Shown here one piece after another: positions 1-9,281 of a stretch of DNA of 64,000 nucleotides (its first letter is position 1; every line of letters starts with the position of its first letter). The position numbers and the translations under genes were made by a program. The DNA is from CAVSWT01 sp963746735 (GTDB lineage Bacteria > Bacteroidota > Ignavibacteria > Ignavibacteriales > Ignavibacteriaceae): assembly GCA_963746735.1 (NCBI GenBank), contig CAVVCO010000022.1:93292-157291 (forward strand), in the 5' to 3' direction. The notes beneath the pieces were generated by a model. That model had not been told where the DNA came from. It worked only from the letters and a program-made list of their open reading frames with translations, and ran no database searches.

Positions 1-1362
1 AATTCTTTTATTGTCAATCCATTTTAGGCCTTTAATTAAACTCTCATATTGCTTCTCGATTATAGATTTGTCGTTACTAAGCAAACAATGCTGTGCAATC
101 GTCCAGACAGCCTGCCCATTTGAATCCCACTCCCCTTTTTGCGATTGATAATAACCATTCTTTTTTTGGTATTTAGGAAAATTCATAACTATTTTATTTA
201 CTGCATTATGAAATCCAAATTTGTCTAATGCGTTTAATTGATAAGCTGCATCTCTAAACCAAAATTGATGATAAACTGATGGTCCAGGTGTAATAATATT
301 TTCATCACATAAAAGAAGTAGTGAACTTAAAGATGATTTGATAATAGAATTTAATTTCTTATCCGGAGTTTGAATTTGTGTTTTGCTTCTTAGTAATTCT
401 TCCCATTCATCAATTATAACTTGGTGAGATTTTATATTTTCGATTTGAGAAATATTTTGTTTTTCATTTAATGGAATTTCACAAATCAACTTTGCAGATT
501 TTTTTGCCTCAATATTTTTGTGATAAACTGCTGCAATATTTGCAAATCCATAGTCACAACTAATTTCTTTTATTTCGTCTGAGATTTCACCTAGCAAATT
601 TGCCACATCACCCTTAGTAAAATCTGAGAAAATTGTTTCGTCAGGAACTTCACTAAAAATTAATTTATCTTTTTCATTTATAACTACAGTATTTAATTCT
701 TTTTGATATTGAATTTTTTCAACTGGACTAATTCCTTCCGGGTTAAAAGGCCTTATTGCTGCAATTAAATCTAAAGCAATTGAAACATCTTTTATATTTA
801 TTATTTCAGCTTCATGTATAAAATTAGAATCGGATACATACGAAGTTATTTCAAGATTAAATTTTTCAGTGGTAAATGTTGTTTTAACTATAGGCAAATC
901 GTCAACTAAAAATTGTTCTGCTAAATTTTGATATGATGGAATAAATAAATCATTATTAATTTTTATCCAAAATTCAATTGACCATCCATTTCTGAAAGGA
1001 GTTGCAGTCCCCTGCTGATCGATAATTGGTTCAACGTTACAACTCATGTTTCCAACCGCTGTCCAATTTCTATGTGTAATATTTATTGACAATCCTAAAT
1101 GCGAACGAGGAATAAATGATTTGCTGTTGGGATTATATTGCTGCACAGCCCAATAAGGAAGCTTCCATCCTGCTTTGTTTTGAATCATAGTAAAGTTTAA
1201 AAGTCCCCTTGAAAGTTCAATACTATTCAGAGGGATTAATTCAGTAGGAAGTGCGCTTTTACTTATTCCGCTGATATCGTTTGACAGTTTAAACATTTTA
1301 ATCGCTAACGGCGGCACATTTATAAATTTTAATAATCGGTCAAATATTTTTAAACGATTCAT
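1..1362 (-). CDS. Six-hairpin glycosidase-like protein (N-terminal 454 residues, runs off the left edge)
   Basis: The open frame starts at an ATG preceded by an AAGG ribosome-binding site and stays open to the first base of the window, so only the first 454 residues are seen. The protein has no signal peptide and appears cytoplasmic. Its first part is beta-rich. Around residues 355-430 lies a block with 'HQFWFRDAAYQLNAL' followed by 'GYYQSQKGEWDSNGQAVW', the aromatic and acidic pattern of (alpha/alpha)6-barrel enzymes related to amylo-alpha-1,6-glucosidase and GH15. That family hydrolyses alpha-glucan or related linkages; the actual substrate here is unknown. It is divergently transcribed from a GT4 glycosyltransferase, which suggests a role in handling an alpha-glycan. 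The catalytic acid cannot be assigned with confidence because the C-terminal half is missing. Confidence 0.6.
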   Translation of the reverse strand, partial: MNRLKIFDRLLKFINVPPLAIKMFKLSNDISGISKSALPTELIPLNSIELSRGLLNFTMIQNKAGWKLPYWAVQQYNPNSKSFIPRSHLGLSINITHRNWTAVGNMSCNVEPIIDQQGTATPFRNGWSIEFWIKINNDLFIPSYQNLAEQFLVDDLPIVKTTFTTEKFNLEITSYVSDSNFIHEAEIINIKDVSIALDLIAAIRPFNPEGISPVEKIQYQKELNTVVINEKDKLIFSEVPDETIFSDFTKGDVANLLGEISDEIKEISCDYGFANIAAVYHKNIEAKKSAKLICEIPLNEKQNISQIENIKSHQVIIDEWEELLRSKTQIQTPDKKLNSIIKSSLSSLLLLCDENIITPGPSVYHQFWFRDAAYQLNALDKFGFHNAVNKIVMNFPKYQKKNGYYQSQKGEWDSNGQAVWTIAQHCLLSNDKSIIEKQYESLIKGLKWIDNKRI

Positions 1363-1510
1363 TATTGCCTTAAAATTTTAGTGCTAAATATCTTAATTAG
1401 AATTGTTACTAACAATAAAACTTCATTCTTAACACAAATTTAACAGAAACTTAATATTGGGTTAAAACGTCTAAAGTATGTTGCGTGCGAGAATCAAGAA
1501 AGGAAAAGTC

Positions 1511-1624
1511 ATGATTGCAGCACCATTTTACATTTTGTGTACGCTCGTATTTTTATTTGAATTTCTTTTTTCTAAAAGGAAACATCCGACAAACAATCAC
1601 ATAAAAAAAATGGGGCGGTTATGA
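1511..1624 (+). CDS. 37-residue single-pass membrane peptide coupled to the glycosyltransferase
   Basis: A small frame with a good purine-rich ribosome-binding site (AAAGGAAAAG) just upstream of its ATG. It encodes one hydrophobic helix (about residues 2-21, rich in F and L) followed by a basic tail (SKRKH). Its stop overlaps the start of the downstream GT4 gene as ATGA, the usual signature of translational coupling. No family is recognised. It might recruit the glycosyltransferase to the membrane or simply act as a leader that sets its expression. The overlap and the ribosome-binding site are the only evidence that it is real. Confidence 0.45.
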   Translation: MIAAPFYILCTLVFLFEFLFSKRKHPTNNHIKKMGRL

Positions 1625-2783
1625 GAAAGCTAAGGATAGCTTATTTTGCGGGAACTATGAAACCGGGGCAAGATGGAGTGACACGCGTTTTATTTAAGTT
1701 GCTTGATTGGCTTAATTATAATGAAATTGAAAATATGTTCGTCACAGCAATTGTTCCGGAGGATAAATGAACAAACCACAAAATATCTCCGGGTTCCTTC
1801 AGTCCAATTTCCATTATACAAAGAATACAAATTTGCTTTGCCCGGCTATAAAAACTTTCAAGATGAAATATTAAAATTTGAACCGGATATCATTCATATA
1901 AATTCTCCATGCTCTTTAGGATTTGCTGCTGTAAAATTTGGAGAAAAATTTCATATTCCCGTTGTTGCTACTTATCATACTCACTTCCCCAGCTATGCGA
2001 AGTATTACAAGATTAGTCAATTGGAAACTCTGTCTTGGGGCTATTTAAGAAAACTATACAATAGATGTGAAAAAGTTTTTGTACCGTCGTTACCTATTCT
2101 AGATGAACTTCAAAGCCATGGTTTTGCTACTGCCGAATATTTATCTCACGGTGTTGATACAAAAATGTTTAATCCTTCTTTTAAATCCGATAAATGGAAA
2201 ATTTCTATAGGAATTAAAAACAAAAAAGTAATTCTTTATGTCGGCAGATTGGTTTGGGAAAAAGATTTAAAAACTTTCATCAGATATTTATTCCCAAGTA
2301 ATGGCAAATAGAAATGATACTGTATTTGTTCTTGCTGGTGACGGCCCGATTAGAAGTGAGCTTGAAGAACTTATGCCTGAAGCAATATTTTTAGGTTATC
2401 AGTCCGGCGAAAAACTATCAACAATTTTTTCATCCAGTGATATATTCCTATTCCCTTCAACAACAGAGACTTTCGGCAATGTAATAATAGAGGCAATGGC
2501 AAGCGGTATTCCACCTGTATGTGCGAGAATGGGAGGAACTTATGGTTCTGTTGATGATAATGTTAACGGATTAATTTGTAATCCGAAAGATGCCAATGAT
2601 TTTTATGAAAAAATCAATTACTTGCTGGATAATGAAAATGACAGAATAAATATGTCAATAAATGGAGTGAAATACGCAAAGGATCAAAGCTGGGAAAATA
2701 AATTCACTGAATTGTATGAAAGTTATTTTGAGGCTATTCTTAATTATGGAAAGCGAAAAACTCAACCAACCCTAGCTGCTTAA
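1621..2783 (+). CDS. GT4-family glycosyltransferase (mannosyltransferase-like), interrupted by two frameshifts
   Basis: Three reading frames join into one GT-B fold enzyme of about 385 residues. The start overlaps the upstream peptide stop (ATGA). Frame 1 covers the beginning; it shifts by one base near 1765, and again near 2282, where an extra A interrupts 'TFI-DIYSQV'. The N-terminal Rossmann half has 'HINSP' and 'YHTHFP'. The C-terminal donor-binding half has 'YVGRLVWEKDL', 'LAGDGP', 'LFPSTTETFGNVIIEAMA' and 'VNGLI', including the E-x7-E-type motif of GT4 retaining enzymes. Closest recognisable relatives are GDP-mannose-dependent alpha-mannosyltransferases of lipid or glycan assembly. Conserved sequence continues across both breaks with nothing lost, so assembly indels are more likely than old decay. 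Donor and acceptor are inferred only from family. Confidence 0.75.
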
Positions 2784-2801
2784 TCAAAGTATGTACAAAA
2801 A

Positions 2802-2834
2802 AGAAACCCAATTTCTTTAAGAAATTGGGTTTCT
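2802..2834. terminator. Bidirectional intrinsic terminator between converging genes
   Basis: A near-perfect inverted repeat with 16-base arms (AGAAACCCAATTTCTT and its complement) and almost no loop. It sits 18 bases after the glycosyltransferase stop and 21 bases after the stop of the leftward lipoprotein gene. Leftward transcription meets a T-run right after the stem; rightward, the sequence is AT-rich. Confidence 0.8.
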
Positions 2835-2855
2835 AGATTTTAAATTTGATTTATT

Positions 2856-3590
2856 TTATTTAGCGTCTTCCATCATTACATCATATGAATAACCGTAACC
2901 AAAATCCTTATTCAAAGCAATCTTGCCTTCAAAAGTAACAACATCGCCTACTTTTACTTCTTTATTTGTTGTCACAGTTAAATCGAAATTATCTCCATTA
3001 CTAGTACCGTCTTGAATATGAGCCCAGTTTTTATTCATAATTCCAGCATTATACTTTGTCACCTTGCCTCTAATCTTCACAATCTTATTTTCATAAGATT
3101 TTTTATTAGCATATAATTTAGCAATAGTTATTCCGCCCTCTGCCGGTTTCACAGACACATCTTCTTTAACAATTACGGGCTTACTTGGAGACGCTTTGGA
3201 CTGGGTTTGAATCGGCTCTTTACTAATATCTTGAACAAATAATACAGACTTAAATGTTCTATTTAAATCACTACTTTTAAAGTTCTGCATCTCCATAGCC
3301 TTATCAAAATAAATTGTTTCTCCTTTTTCCATTGGCCTTTTTGTAATTGCAATCCAATAGTCTTTATCGTTTTCTTTCACTCTTAAATAGGTATAGTTGG
3401 AAGCATTTAATATTTCTTCAACAACAGCTTTATGTGATTCTGCTGCCATGGCATTTGGATTTACCTGATTTGGCTGTTCAGTTTGATTACCCTGATTGAC
3501 TTTTGTATTATCAACCTCTTTTGCTTGTTTACTGCAGGAGCTTAAAACAAACAGTGCAATTATCGAAGCAAAAACTATTTTTAATTTCAT
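2856..3590 (-). CDS. Lipoprotein with NrfJ/GW-like segment and OB-fold domain
   Basis: 244 residues. A lipobox (LFVLSSC) puts the lipidated cysteine at residue 19. A low-complexity N/Q linker follows. Residues about 54-95 ('VVEEILNASNYTYLRVKEND.DYWIAI') resemble the small domain of NrfJ/GW-like periplasmic proteins. Residues about 150-240 ('GGITIAKLYANKKSYENKIVKIRGKV', 'WAHIQDGT', 'VGDVVTFEGKI') have the strand pattern of a nucleic-acid-type OB fold, which in secreted proteins often serves another binding role. It is probably anchored in the outer or inner membrane facing the periplasm. The ribosome-binding site is AAGGAT. It sits downstream of the GH53 gene on the same strand but has its own 120-base upstream gap. 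The function is unknown; a link to cytochrome or electron-transfer assembly would be inference only. Confidence 0.7.
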   Translation of the reverse strand: MKLKIVFASIIALFVLSSCSKQAKEVDNTKVNQGNQTEQPNQVNPNAMAAESHKAVVEEILNASNYTYLRVKENDKDYWIAITKRPMEKGETIYFDKAMEMQNFKSSDLNRTFKSVLFVQDISKEPIQTQSKASPSKPVIVKEDVSVKPAEGGITIAKLYANKKSYENKIVKIRGKVTKYNAGIMNKNWAHIQDGTSNGDNFDLTVTTNKEVKVGDVVTFEGKIALNKDFGYGYSYDVMMEDAK

Positions 3591-3713
3591 TTTTATCCTT
3601 TATAAAACATTAAAAAATATCGGTGTGAATATAAGAAAATTTTTTTAGTATTTTTTCAACAAAATTTTTGCATCACATTTTTAATTCGATCCTAAATTAT
3701 AAATCTTTTGTTT

Positions 3714-5903
3714 TTATTTCAAAAACACAGTTTTTATAGATTTTGAATATGAATCAGCATATAGTTTGATTATATAAACTCCTGACGAAATTTTATCTGA
3801 ATTTGAATCTTCTCCATTCCAATCTATAAAATATTTTCCAGGTTTTTGTAATAAATTAGTTAAGGTTTTTATTTGCTCTCCAATCAAATTATAAACTATA
3901 ATTTTTACATTTGATTCCTTTGCTATTTCGTAATAAATCCTTGTAGTTGGATTAAAAGGATTAGGATAATTCTGATAAAGCATAAATTTTAGCGGGCTAA
4001 GATTATCTTTGATTGAAGTTGTAATAACTTTTGTGCTGTCAAAATAAGTCCATCCTAAAGTTGAGTCTTGAAAAGGGACCTTAAATGTCATGTAATTAAT
4101 GCTGTCAATATTGGAATCATTTTCAGCTATAAATTTATAATTTTGAATTTTACCGGATGCTGTTAAAGGATAATAAGCAACTCCGGACCAAAATGAACCA
4201 TTTAAACTTGAATCTTCTCTTGACAGTATTAAATTCGATTTATCCCATGATAAAATGTTTATAGAATCTAATGCATTTCCTCTCACACCTATTTCTCCAT
4301 CAGCTTCAGGATTGTATCTGCCGCTGGTTATCGCTCTGTTCATATTAACTCTAAAATAAACAGCAATGGAATCAACTTCATGTTTAAATGGTTTCCAATT
4401 TTGATTTTTAATTTCATTCGAAGGATTGTAGTATTCAATTTGCAAAACAGTATCCTTAATGCCTGCAATAATTTTTCTAAAATCACCAAACGAAGAATCA
4501 TATGGTTGAATTGGGCCTTCTAATCCTAAATTAGCAAAAGTAGAATTATTCAGTGAAAATCCTGTCCAAAACTTGTAATGTATTTCACTTCCTGGTAAAA
4601 CCTGAATTGTTTTCTCCCAATAATCTCCTCCAATATTTTTCAAAATGATTTGAGAATTATTGTTCCATGAAATTACTTCACTATCCGGTAAAACATCTTC
4701 CCCATTTACTACTTCCCCTCTAAGTTGAACAAATCCAGATGAACTTAATGTGTCCCAATTCGTAGATGTATTCAATTTAAAAGTAACATTAATAGGATTC
4801 AATTTAGTTGAATCAATTTCCTTAAAAGCTTTAATTGAATTAAGAACATTTCCTTGAAAATCAAAAAGAGTTAAATTTTCCCAAGAAGACCCTATCGGCT
4901 GCACAGAAATATATTCCGGGGCCCAATAAAATAATCCCTTACCTCGTCCATTAGGAACGTTTTTAACTATCTGAATTAAATCTTTTAGAAAATTATATTG
5001 ACCATCAACAGTGGCAGGATAATTTTGATGAAGCTGTGAAGTATCCCCGATAATATTTGTAACATTATCATAATATTGAAGTGTCCATGGGTAAGCAGTC
5101 TCAACCACAATTACATCTTTATTAAATGTTTCTGAGAGATCGTTAAGATTTTGAGATAATTGCGTAAGAGTACCTTGCCACCAGGGGTAATAGGAAAGTC
5201 CAATAATATCAAATGGAACATTATATGCAACAAGCTTATTGTAAAAATACCTGCTGCCGGAATTGTTCCCGCCCCAATCAATATGTATCATGATTGGAAT
5301 TGTAGTATCGTTTGCAGCATCTGATACTGCTTGCTCTGCAGATTTTAAAAGATTAGTGAATTGTGACCATTGCTGATCTGTATTAAAAGAGTCTCTAACT
5401 TCTCCTTCCGGCCAAAGAAATCCACCAGAGATTTCATTCCCTAATTGTACCATATCGGGCAGTACATTTAGTGAATCAAATGTTCTTATTACATTAAAAG
5501 TGTAAGTATAAATGCTGTCAACAAGCTGACTATATAAAATTGAGCTCCATGCTGCTGGTTTCTTTTGATTGCCTGGATCAGCCCACCAGTCAGAATAATG
5601 AAAATCAAGAAGAATCTTAAATCCTTGTGACTTTACTTTTTGAGCAAACTGAAGAGAACTTGATAATCCGCAGTAACCATCTTTTGGGTTATTCCAAAGG
5701 CGAAGGCGAATATAATTAAAACCATTTTTTCTAAATATTTTTAATGGTTCCATTTCAACTCCACTGCTGTAATATTTCCCGCCTAGGTCTTCAATTTGAG
5801 GAATGAATGAAACATCCGCGCCATAATCAAAATCTAAAGTCTGAGCAGTATTACTGACATTGAATGCTGTTATAATTGAAATGACAAAAATTACTTTAAA
5901 CAT
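3714..5903 (-). CDS. Secreted GH53 arabinogalactan endo-beta-1,4-galactanase with T9SS sorting domain
   Basis: 729 residues. A signal peptide covers about residues 1-20. The GH53 barrel occupies about residues 24-365, opening with 'DFDYGADVSFIPQIEDLGG' and containing 'FNYIRLRLWNNP' and 'LLDFHYSDWWADP'. The two catalytic glutamates are visible: E157 in 'QLGNEISGG' (acid/base) and E268 in 'IVVETAYPW' (nucleophile). Two beta-sandwich modules resembling starch-binding or secretion-associated Ig-like units follow (about 370-630). The last 85 residues are a T9SS type A sorting domain with 'QNYPNPFNPTTRI' and a terminal basic strand. The family cleaves beta-1,4-galactan side chains of pectin. The product should be exported to the cell surface or medium through T9SS. 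It stands alone, without other pectin genes nearby. Confidence 0.92.
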   Translation of the reverse strand: MFKVIFVISIITAFNVSNTAQTLDFDYGADVSFIPQIEDLGGKYYSSGVEMEPLKIFRKNGFNYIRLRLWNNPKDGYCGLSSSLQFAQKVKSQGFKILLDFHYSDWWADPGNQKKPAAWSSILYSQLVDSIYTYTFNVIRTFDSLNVLPDMVQLGNEISGGFLWPEGEVRDSFNTDQQWSQFTNLLKSAEQAVSDAANDTTIPIMIHIDWGGNNSGSRYFYNKLVAYNVPFDIIGLSYYPWWQGTLTQLSQNLNDLSETFNKDVIVVETAYPWTLQYYDNVTNIIGDTSQLHQNYPATVDGQYNFLKDLIQIVKNVPNGRGKGLFYWAPEYISVQPIGSSWENLTLFDFQGNVLNSIKAFKEIDSTKLNPINVTFKLNTSTNWDTLSSSGFVQLRGEVVNGEDVLPDSEVISWNNNSQIILKNIGGDYWEKTIQVLPGSEIHYKFWTGFSLNNSTFANLGLEGPIQPYDSSFGDFRKIIAGIKDTVLQIEYYNPSNEIKNQNWKPFKHEVDSIAVYFRVNMNRAITSGRYNPEADGEIGVRGNALDSINILSWDKSNLILSREDSSLNGSFWSGVAYYPLTASGKIQNYKFIAENDSNIDSINYMTFKVPFQDSTLGWTYFDSTKVITTSIKDNLSPLKFMLYQNYPNPFNPTTRIYYEIAKESNVKIIVYNLIGEQIKTLTNLLQKPGKYFIDWNGEDSNSDKISSGVYIIKLYADSYSKSIKTVFLK

Positions 5904-5989
5904 AATACAACAGCATAATTATAATAAAATGAATGGGATAAAAATATGTTAAGATTTATCTAGCAAAAGCAAATTTGCATATTTATATA

Positions 5990-6091
5990 TTATCGACAGC
6001 AGTCTCTATCTGCTTTATTTGCTTTATTAAATTTACGTACAATAACAAATCCAATTGCAGCAACAAAAGCTAAACCAATTACAATTTCCAT
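5990..6091 (-). CDS. 33-residue membrane peptide with C-terminal Cys-Cys
   Basis: A short frame starting 23 bases after the SHOCT gene stop, on the same strand, so the two are probably cotranscribed. It has one transmembrane helix (about residues 2-18), a basic stretch (VRKFNKANK) and a tail 'DRDCCR'. The layout is like FeoB-associated cysteine-rich membrane peptides, though much shorter in the cysteine-rich part and without a FeoB gene nearby. The ribosome-binding site is weak (GAAAGAG). The function is unknown. Confidence 0.45.
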   Translation of the reverse strand: MEIVIGLAFVAAIGFVIVRKFNKANKADRDCCR

Positions 6092-6114
6092 CTACTCTTT
6101 CACATAGTTATATC

Positions 6115-6321
6115 TTACCGAATATCATTTTTCATCTGTTCAAATTGTTCTTTTGATATTTCACCTTTTGCATATCTCTTTTTTAGTACATCCAAAGGTG
6201 TCTCATTCGGCATTTGAATGTTGTTTCTATTCCTGTTTGATAAAAGAACAACAACAATTACCAAAATGGCGATCCAAAAAAATCCCCCAAAAGGTAATCC
6301 CCAAAACATGTCATGGAACAT
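6115..6321 (-). CDS. Small membrane protein with SHOCT domain
   Basis: 68 residues. A transmembrane helix (about residues 10-28, 'FFWIAILVIVVVLL') is followed by a polar linker and a C-terminal SHOCT motif: 'PLDVLKKRYAKGEISKEQFEQMKNDI'. SHOCT is a short alpha-helical module found at protein C-termini, thought to mediate oligomerisation. The N-terminus is rich in F, W and G. Upstream on the same strand is a 235-base gap, so this is probably the first gene of a two-gene transcript with the 33-residue peptide. No catalytic function is expected. Confidence 0.8.
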   Translation of the reverse strand: MFHDMFWGLPFGGFFWIAILVIVVVLLSNRNRNNIQMPNETPLDVLKKRYAKGEISKEQFEQMKNDIR

Positions 6322-6556
6322 TTTCCTGCCCTTTATAAAATGAATAATGATTCTTTATTTAATCGAAACTTACAATTTTTCTTTCAAACCTTAAATAATA
6401 TAACCGTCACTATTTTAATAATCAGTTTATTTTTTCTACTTTATTTTTTTAACAAATAGGTTTGTTTTCAAAACATAAATACAAATATTTTTGAGTTCAT
6501 CTATTCTCCTTTTATAAACTCCGGAGACAACATGCTTCCAATCCGGGACAGAGTAT

Positions 6557-7435
6557 TTATTCGTTTTCAAACGACTTCTTAATATGTTCTGCAAAATCTT
6601 TATCCCAGTATTTCTTTATTTTCCCATCTTCTAACCAGTAAATTCTTGGTGGAGATTTACCGATTAAATCGAAAAATTCGTTTACAGAAATTTTATGGTA
6701 AGGAAAATTTGTTCCGGTAATTTTATTGAATGATTCAACTGATACATTACCTTCTCCAAAAAATAGGACATAGAATTGTGGAAAGTTTTTCATTTGACTT
6801 TGCAGCTTGCCTATTTCTGTTGCCGCTGCCTGGCAATAATCGCATTCAAGATCAAAGACTGCGAGAAGTTTATCTCCTTCAGAAAGATCTACCCTTCCAA
6901 CATTTTGAAAATGAGTGTATTTGTTGAATTTAAAATTTTTTATCGACTTTATTGGCGAAATGATAAATACAAAAGATATTGCTGCAATTGGCAGAATAAT
7001 TAAGAATGATTTATTTTGATTTCTTACTTCAGATTTTAAGTAAACAAAAGTGATAAGAAATAATAAAAATATATTTTTAATTAATGATTCTAGTGGAGAC
7101 ATTTTTATTACATTTCCAAAACATCCGCAATTACTTGAATCCCCAATCACCATCAAATAGATCAATTGCCCACTAAATATTATAAGGAGCAAAACTGAAA
7201 ACGGGGCAATTATTTTTTTAATGTTATAAGGCTGCAAAAATAAAATTCCAATTGAAAATTCAGCTCCAATTAGAATTCTTGCAAATAATGCCGCTACAGC
7301 TCGGTTAGAAAATAATCCTTGATCAATTAAAGTTATTTCGAAGACTCCAACAGAAATTAATTTTGAAAATGCGGAAAAAATAAATGTTCCGGCAATTATA
7401 ATTCGGATTAAAATAAGAAGATTTTTTTTAGTCAT
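6557..7435 (-). CDS. MauE/DoxX-like membrane protein fused to a thioredoxin-fold domain
   Basis: 292 residues in two parts. Residues 1-160 form a four- to five-helix membrane domain of the MauE type (methylamine utilisation; disulfide chemistry) with the characteristic 'SNCGCFG' motif, cysteines at 103 and 105. Residues about 178-290 are a thioredoxin-like domain with C198-x-x-C201 ('LECDYCQAA'), predicted to lie in the periplasm. The fusion suggests electron transfer from a membrane redox partner through the CxC pair to the CxxC, to reduce or oxidise periplasmic thiols, analogous to VKOR or DsbD relays. No Mau operon is nearby, so the substrate is unknown. Transcription starts in the 197-base region shared with the divergent TetR operon. 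Confidence 0.8.
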   Translation of the reverse strand: MTKKNLLILIRIIIAGTFIFSAFSKLISVGVFEITLIDQGLFSNRAVAALFARILIGAEFSIGILFLQPYNIKKIIAPFSVLLLIIFSGQLIYLMVIGDSSNCGCFGNVIKMSPLESLIKNIFLLFLITFVYLKSEVRNQNKSFLIILPIAAISFVFIISPIKSIKNFKFNKYTHFQNVGRVDLSEGDKLLAVFDLECDYCQAAATEIGKLQSQMKNFPQFYVLFFGEGNVSVESFNKITGTNFPYHKISVNEFFDLIGKSPPRIYWLEDGKIKKYWDKDFAEHIKKSFENE

Positions 7436-7595
7436 GATATTGAATTGAATTTTGGTTTTAGTGTAAAAATAAATTTTTATACAAACTAATTTCTTTCTAT
7501 TTCTAACTGAAATTTACCTCAATAAGTTATATTAATCACAAATCAATGACCTTAACAATAAATTAATTTGCCAGAATGGTAGCAATGGTTTATAT

Positions 7596-7622
7596 TTCGA
7601 CCCTTCAAGTTAAATAGTCGAA
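7596..7622. promoter_or_regulatory. Candidate operator upstream of the TetR-efflux operon
   Basis: The half-sites TTCGAC and GTCGAA form an inverted repeat with centres 21 bases apart, ending 10 bases before the TetR start codon. The spacing of about two helical turns and the location fit a binding site for the adjacent TetR repressor. It is only a sequence pattern; six-base arms can occur by chance. Confidence 0.3.
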
Positions 7623-7632
7623 TGGTTTAATT

Positions 7633-8247
7633 ATGTCACAAGAAGAAAATATAAAAGAAAAAGAATTAATTATTACTGAAGCAGCAAGAAAACGCTTTGC
7701 ACACTTCGGATTTTCCAAAGTTACAATGGATGAAATCGCGACAGATGTGGAAATGGGAAAAGCTTCATTATACTATTACTTCCCTACCAAAGAAGATCTA
7801 TTCAGAGCAGTACTTGAACAGGAAATGAATGAGCTTAAAAAAAATATTGAAATAATTCTTGAGGAATCGGAAACAGCCACAAATAAGCTTTATCAGTATG
7901 TTGAACAAAGAATGAAGTTCTTCCAGATCCTTTTAAACCTGGGTACTCTAAGTGTTCATTCATACTTCGATCCCAAATCTATCTTCAAAAAATTATTTAT
8001 TGATTTTGAAGAAGTTGAATTGAATTTATTAAGAAAAATTTTTGATGAAGGGAAAAAAAATAAGGAATTTGATAAGAAGATTAACAATGATATAGCAGTT
8101 GTATTTCTTCATATAATACAAGGGCTTAGATGCAGAGTATTAAAACAATCTAAAGGTCAGGGAATTGATGATGCAGTCAGAAACGAATTGCAGAAAGAAA
8201 TGAACCTTGCCACAGATATTTTTATAAATGGAATTAAAAAAAGATAG
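7633..8247 (+). CDS. TetR-family transcriptional repressor
   Basis: 204 residues. The N-terminal helix-turn-helix (about residues 14-60) has the typical pattern: 'AARKRFAHFGFSKVTMDEIA', then 'GKASLYYYFPTKEDLFRAVL'. The C-terminal ligand-binding domain is helical and shows no diagnostic motif. It is the first gene of an operon with a membrane-fusion protein, a DHA2 pump, an outer-membrane factor and another MFS pump. The parsimonious role is repression of this efflux set until a toxic ligand binds. The gap to the next gene is 35 bases and includes an AAAAGGAAA ribosome-binding site. An inverted repeat immediately upstream may be its operator. Confidence 0.88.
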   Translation: MSQEENIKEKELIITEAARKRFAHFGFSKVTMDEIATDVEMGKASLYYYFPTKEDLFRAVLEQEMNELKKNIEIILEESETATNKLYQYVEQRMKFFQILLNLGTLSVHSYFDPKSIFKKLFIDFEEVELNLLRKIFDEGKKNKEFDKKINNDIAVVFLHIIQGLRCRVLKQSKGQGIDDAVRNELQKEMNLATDIFINGIKKR

Positions 8248-8282
8248 TTACAAGAATTTTTATTTAAAAAGGAAAAACATTC

Positions 8283-9278
8283 ATGGCAAATAACGATGAG
8301 ATAAAAGTTCAAAACAAAAATGACAATAACGCAATTGTTGATGAACAAATTGATGAAGTACCTTTTTTCAAAAGAAAGAAATTCATCATTCCTCTATTTA
8401 TAATTTTAATCGCAGCGGCAATTGGAATTTACTGGTATATAGGGCAGTTAGGATATGTTACCACTGATGATGCATATATTGATGGTAATAAGCTTTCTGT
8501 CAGTTCTAAAATTTTAGGAAGAATTACAGAATTAACAGTGGATGAAGCTGACACGGTTCAGAAAGGACAGTTGCTTGTCAAACTTGATTCTACAGATTTA
8601 TTAGCGCAGGCACAGCAAGCAAAAGCAATGCTGGAACTTGATAAAGAAAGTGTAACCCTTGCCCAGGTTAACTTGAATAAAGCGCAGGATGATTACAACA
8701 GAGCTGAAACACAGTATAAAGACAATATCATTCCTAAAGAACAATTTGATCATATGCAGAATGCACTAGAATCGGCAAAAGCACAATTAAATATTTCCAA
8801 AACGAAAATCGGAACTGCTCAAGCTCAATTAAAAGTAATTCAAACACAATTACAGAATACCTCTATATATTCACCTATGGATGGGATTGTTGCAAAACGC
8901 TGGACATTAACCGGTGACGTTGTTGCACCAGGCCAGCCGATATTTACAATTTATGATATTAAAAATGTTTGGGTTACTGCTGACCTTGAAGAGACAAAAT
9001 TATCTTCCATAAAAATTGGAGACAGAGCAGAAATTTCTGTAGACGCATATCCTGATCAAAATTTTGAAGGAAGAATTTATCAGCTTGGTTCAAATACAGC
9101 ATCACAGTTTTCATTAATTCCACCTTCCAATGCATCAGGAAATTTTACAAAAGTTACACAGCGGGTTCCGATTAAAATTTCTATTGAACCAGTTACAGAA
9201 ACAGGCAAACCTGATCCAAAAGATGGTTTAAATCTATTGCCGGGAATGTCTGTTGAAATAAGTATTAAGGTAAAATAA
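8283..9278 (+). CDS. EmrA/HlyD-type membrane fusion protein of a tripartite efflux pump
   Basis: 331 residues. There is a short cytoplasmic N-terminus, a single transmembrane helix at about 34-55, then a lipoyl/biotinyl half-motif ('GYVTTDDAYIDGNKLSVSSKILGRI'), a long alpha-hairpin coiled coil rich in A, Q and K (about 100-195), the second lipoyl half ('IYSPMDGIVAKRW'), and beta-barrel parts ('GDRAEISVDAYPDQNFEGRI', 'LLPGMSVEISI'). Proteins of this family bridge an inner-membrane transporter to an outer-membrane TolC channel. The MFS transporter gene starts three bases after the stop and a TolC-like gene follows, so all three components are encoded together. Confidence 0.92.
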   Translation: MANNDEIKVQNKNDNNAIVDEQIDEVPFFKRKKFIIPLFIILIAAAIGIYWYIGQLGYVTTDDAYIDGNKLSVSSKILGRITELTVDEADTVQKGQLLVKLDSTDLLAQAQQAKAMLELDKESVTLAQVNLNKAQDDYNRAETQYKDNIIPKEQFDHMQNALESAKAQLNISKTKIGTAQAQLKVIQTQLQNTSIYSPMDGIVAKRWTLTGDVVAPGQPIFTIYDIKNVWVTADLEETKLSSIKIGDRAEISVDAYPDQNFEGRIYQLGSNTASQFSLIPPSNASGNFTKVTQRVPIKISIEPVTETGKPDPKDGLNLLPGMSVEISIKVK

Positions 9279-9281
9279 TTC

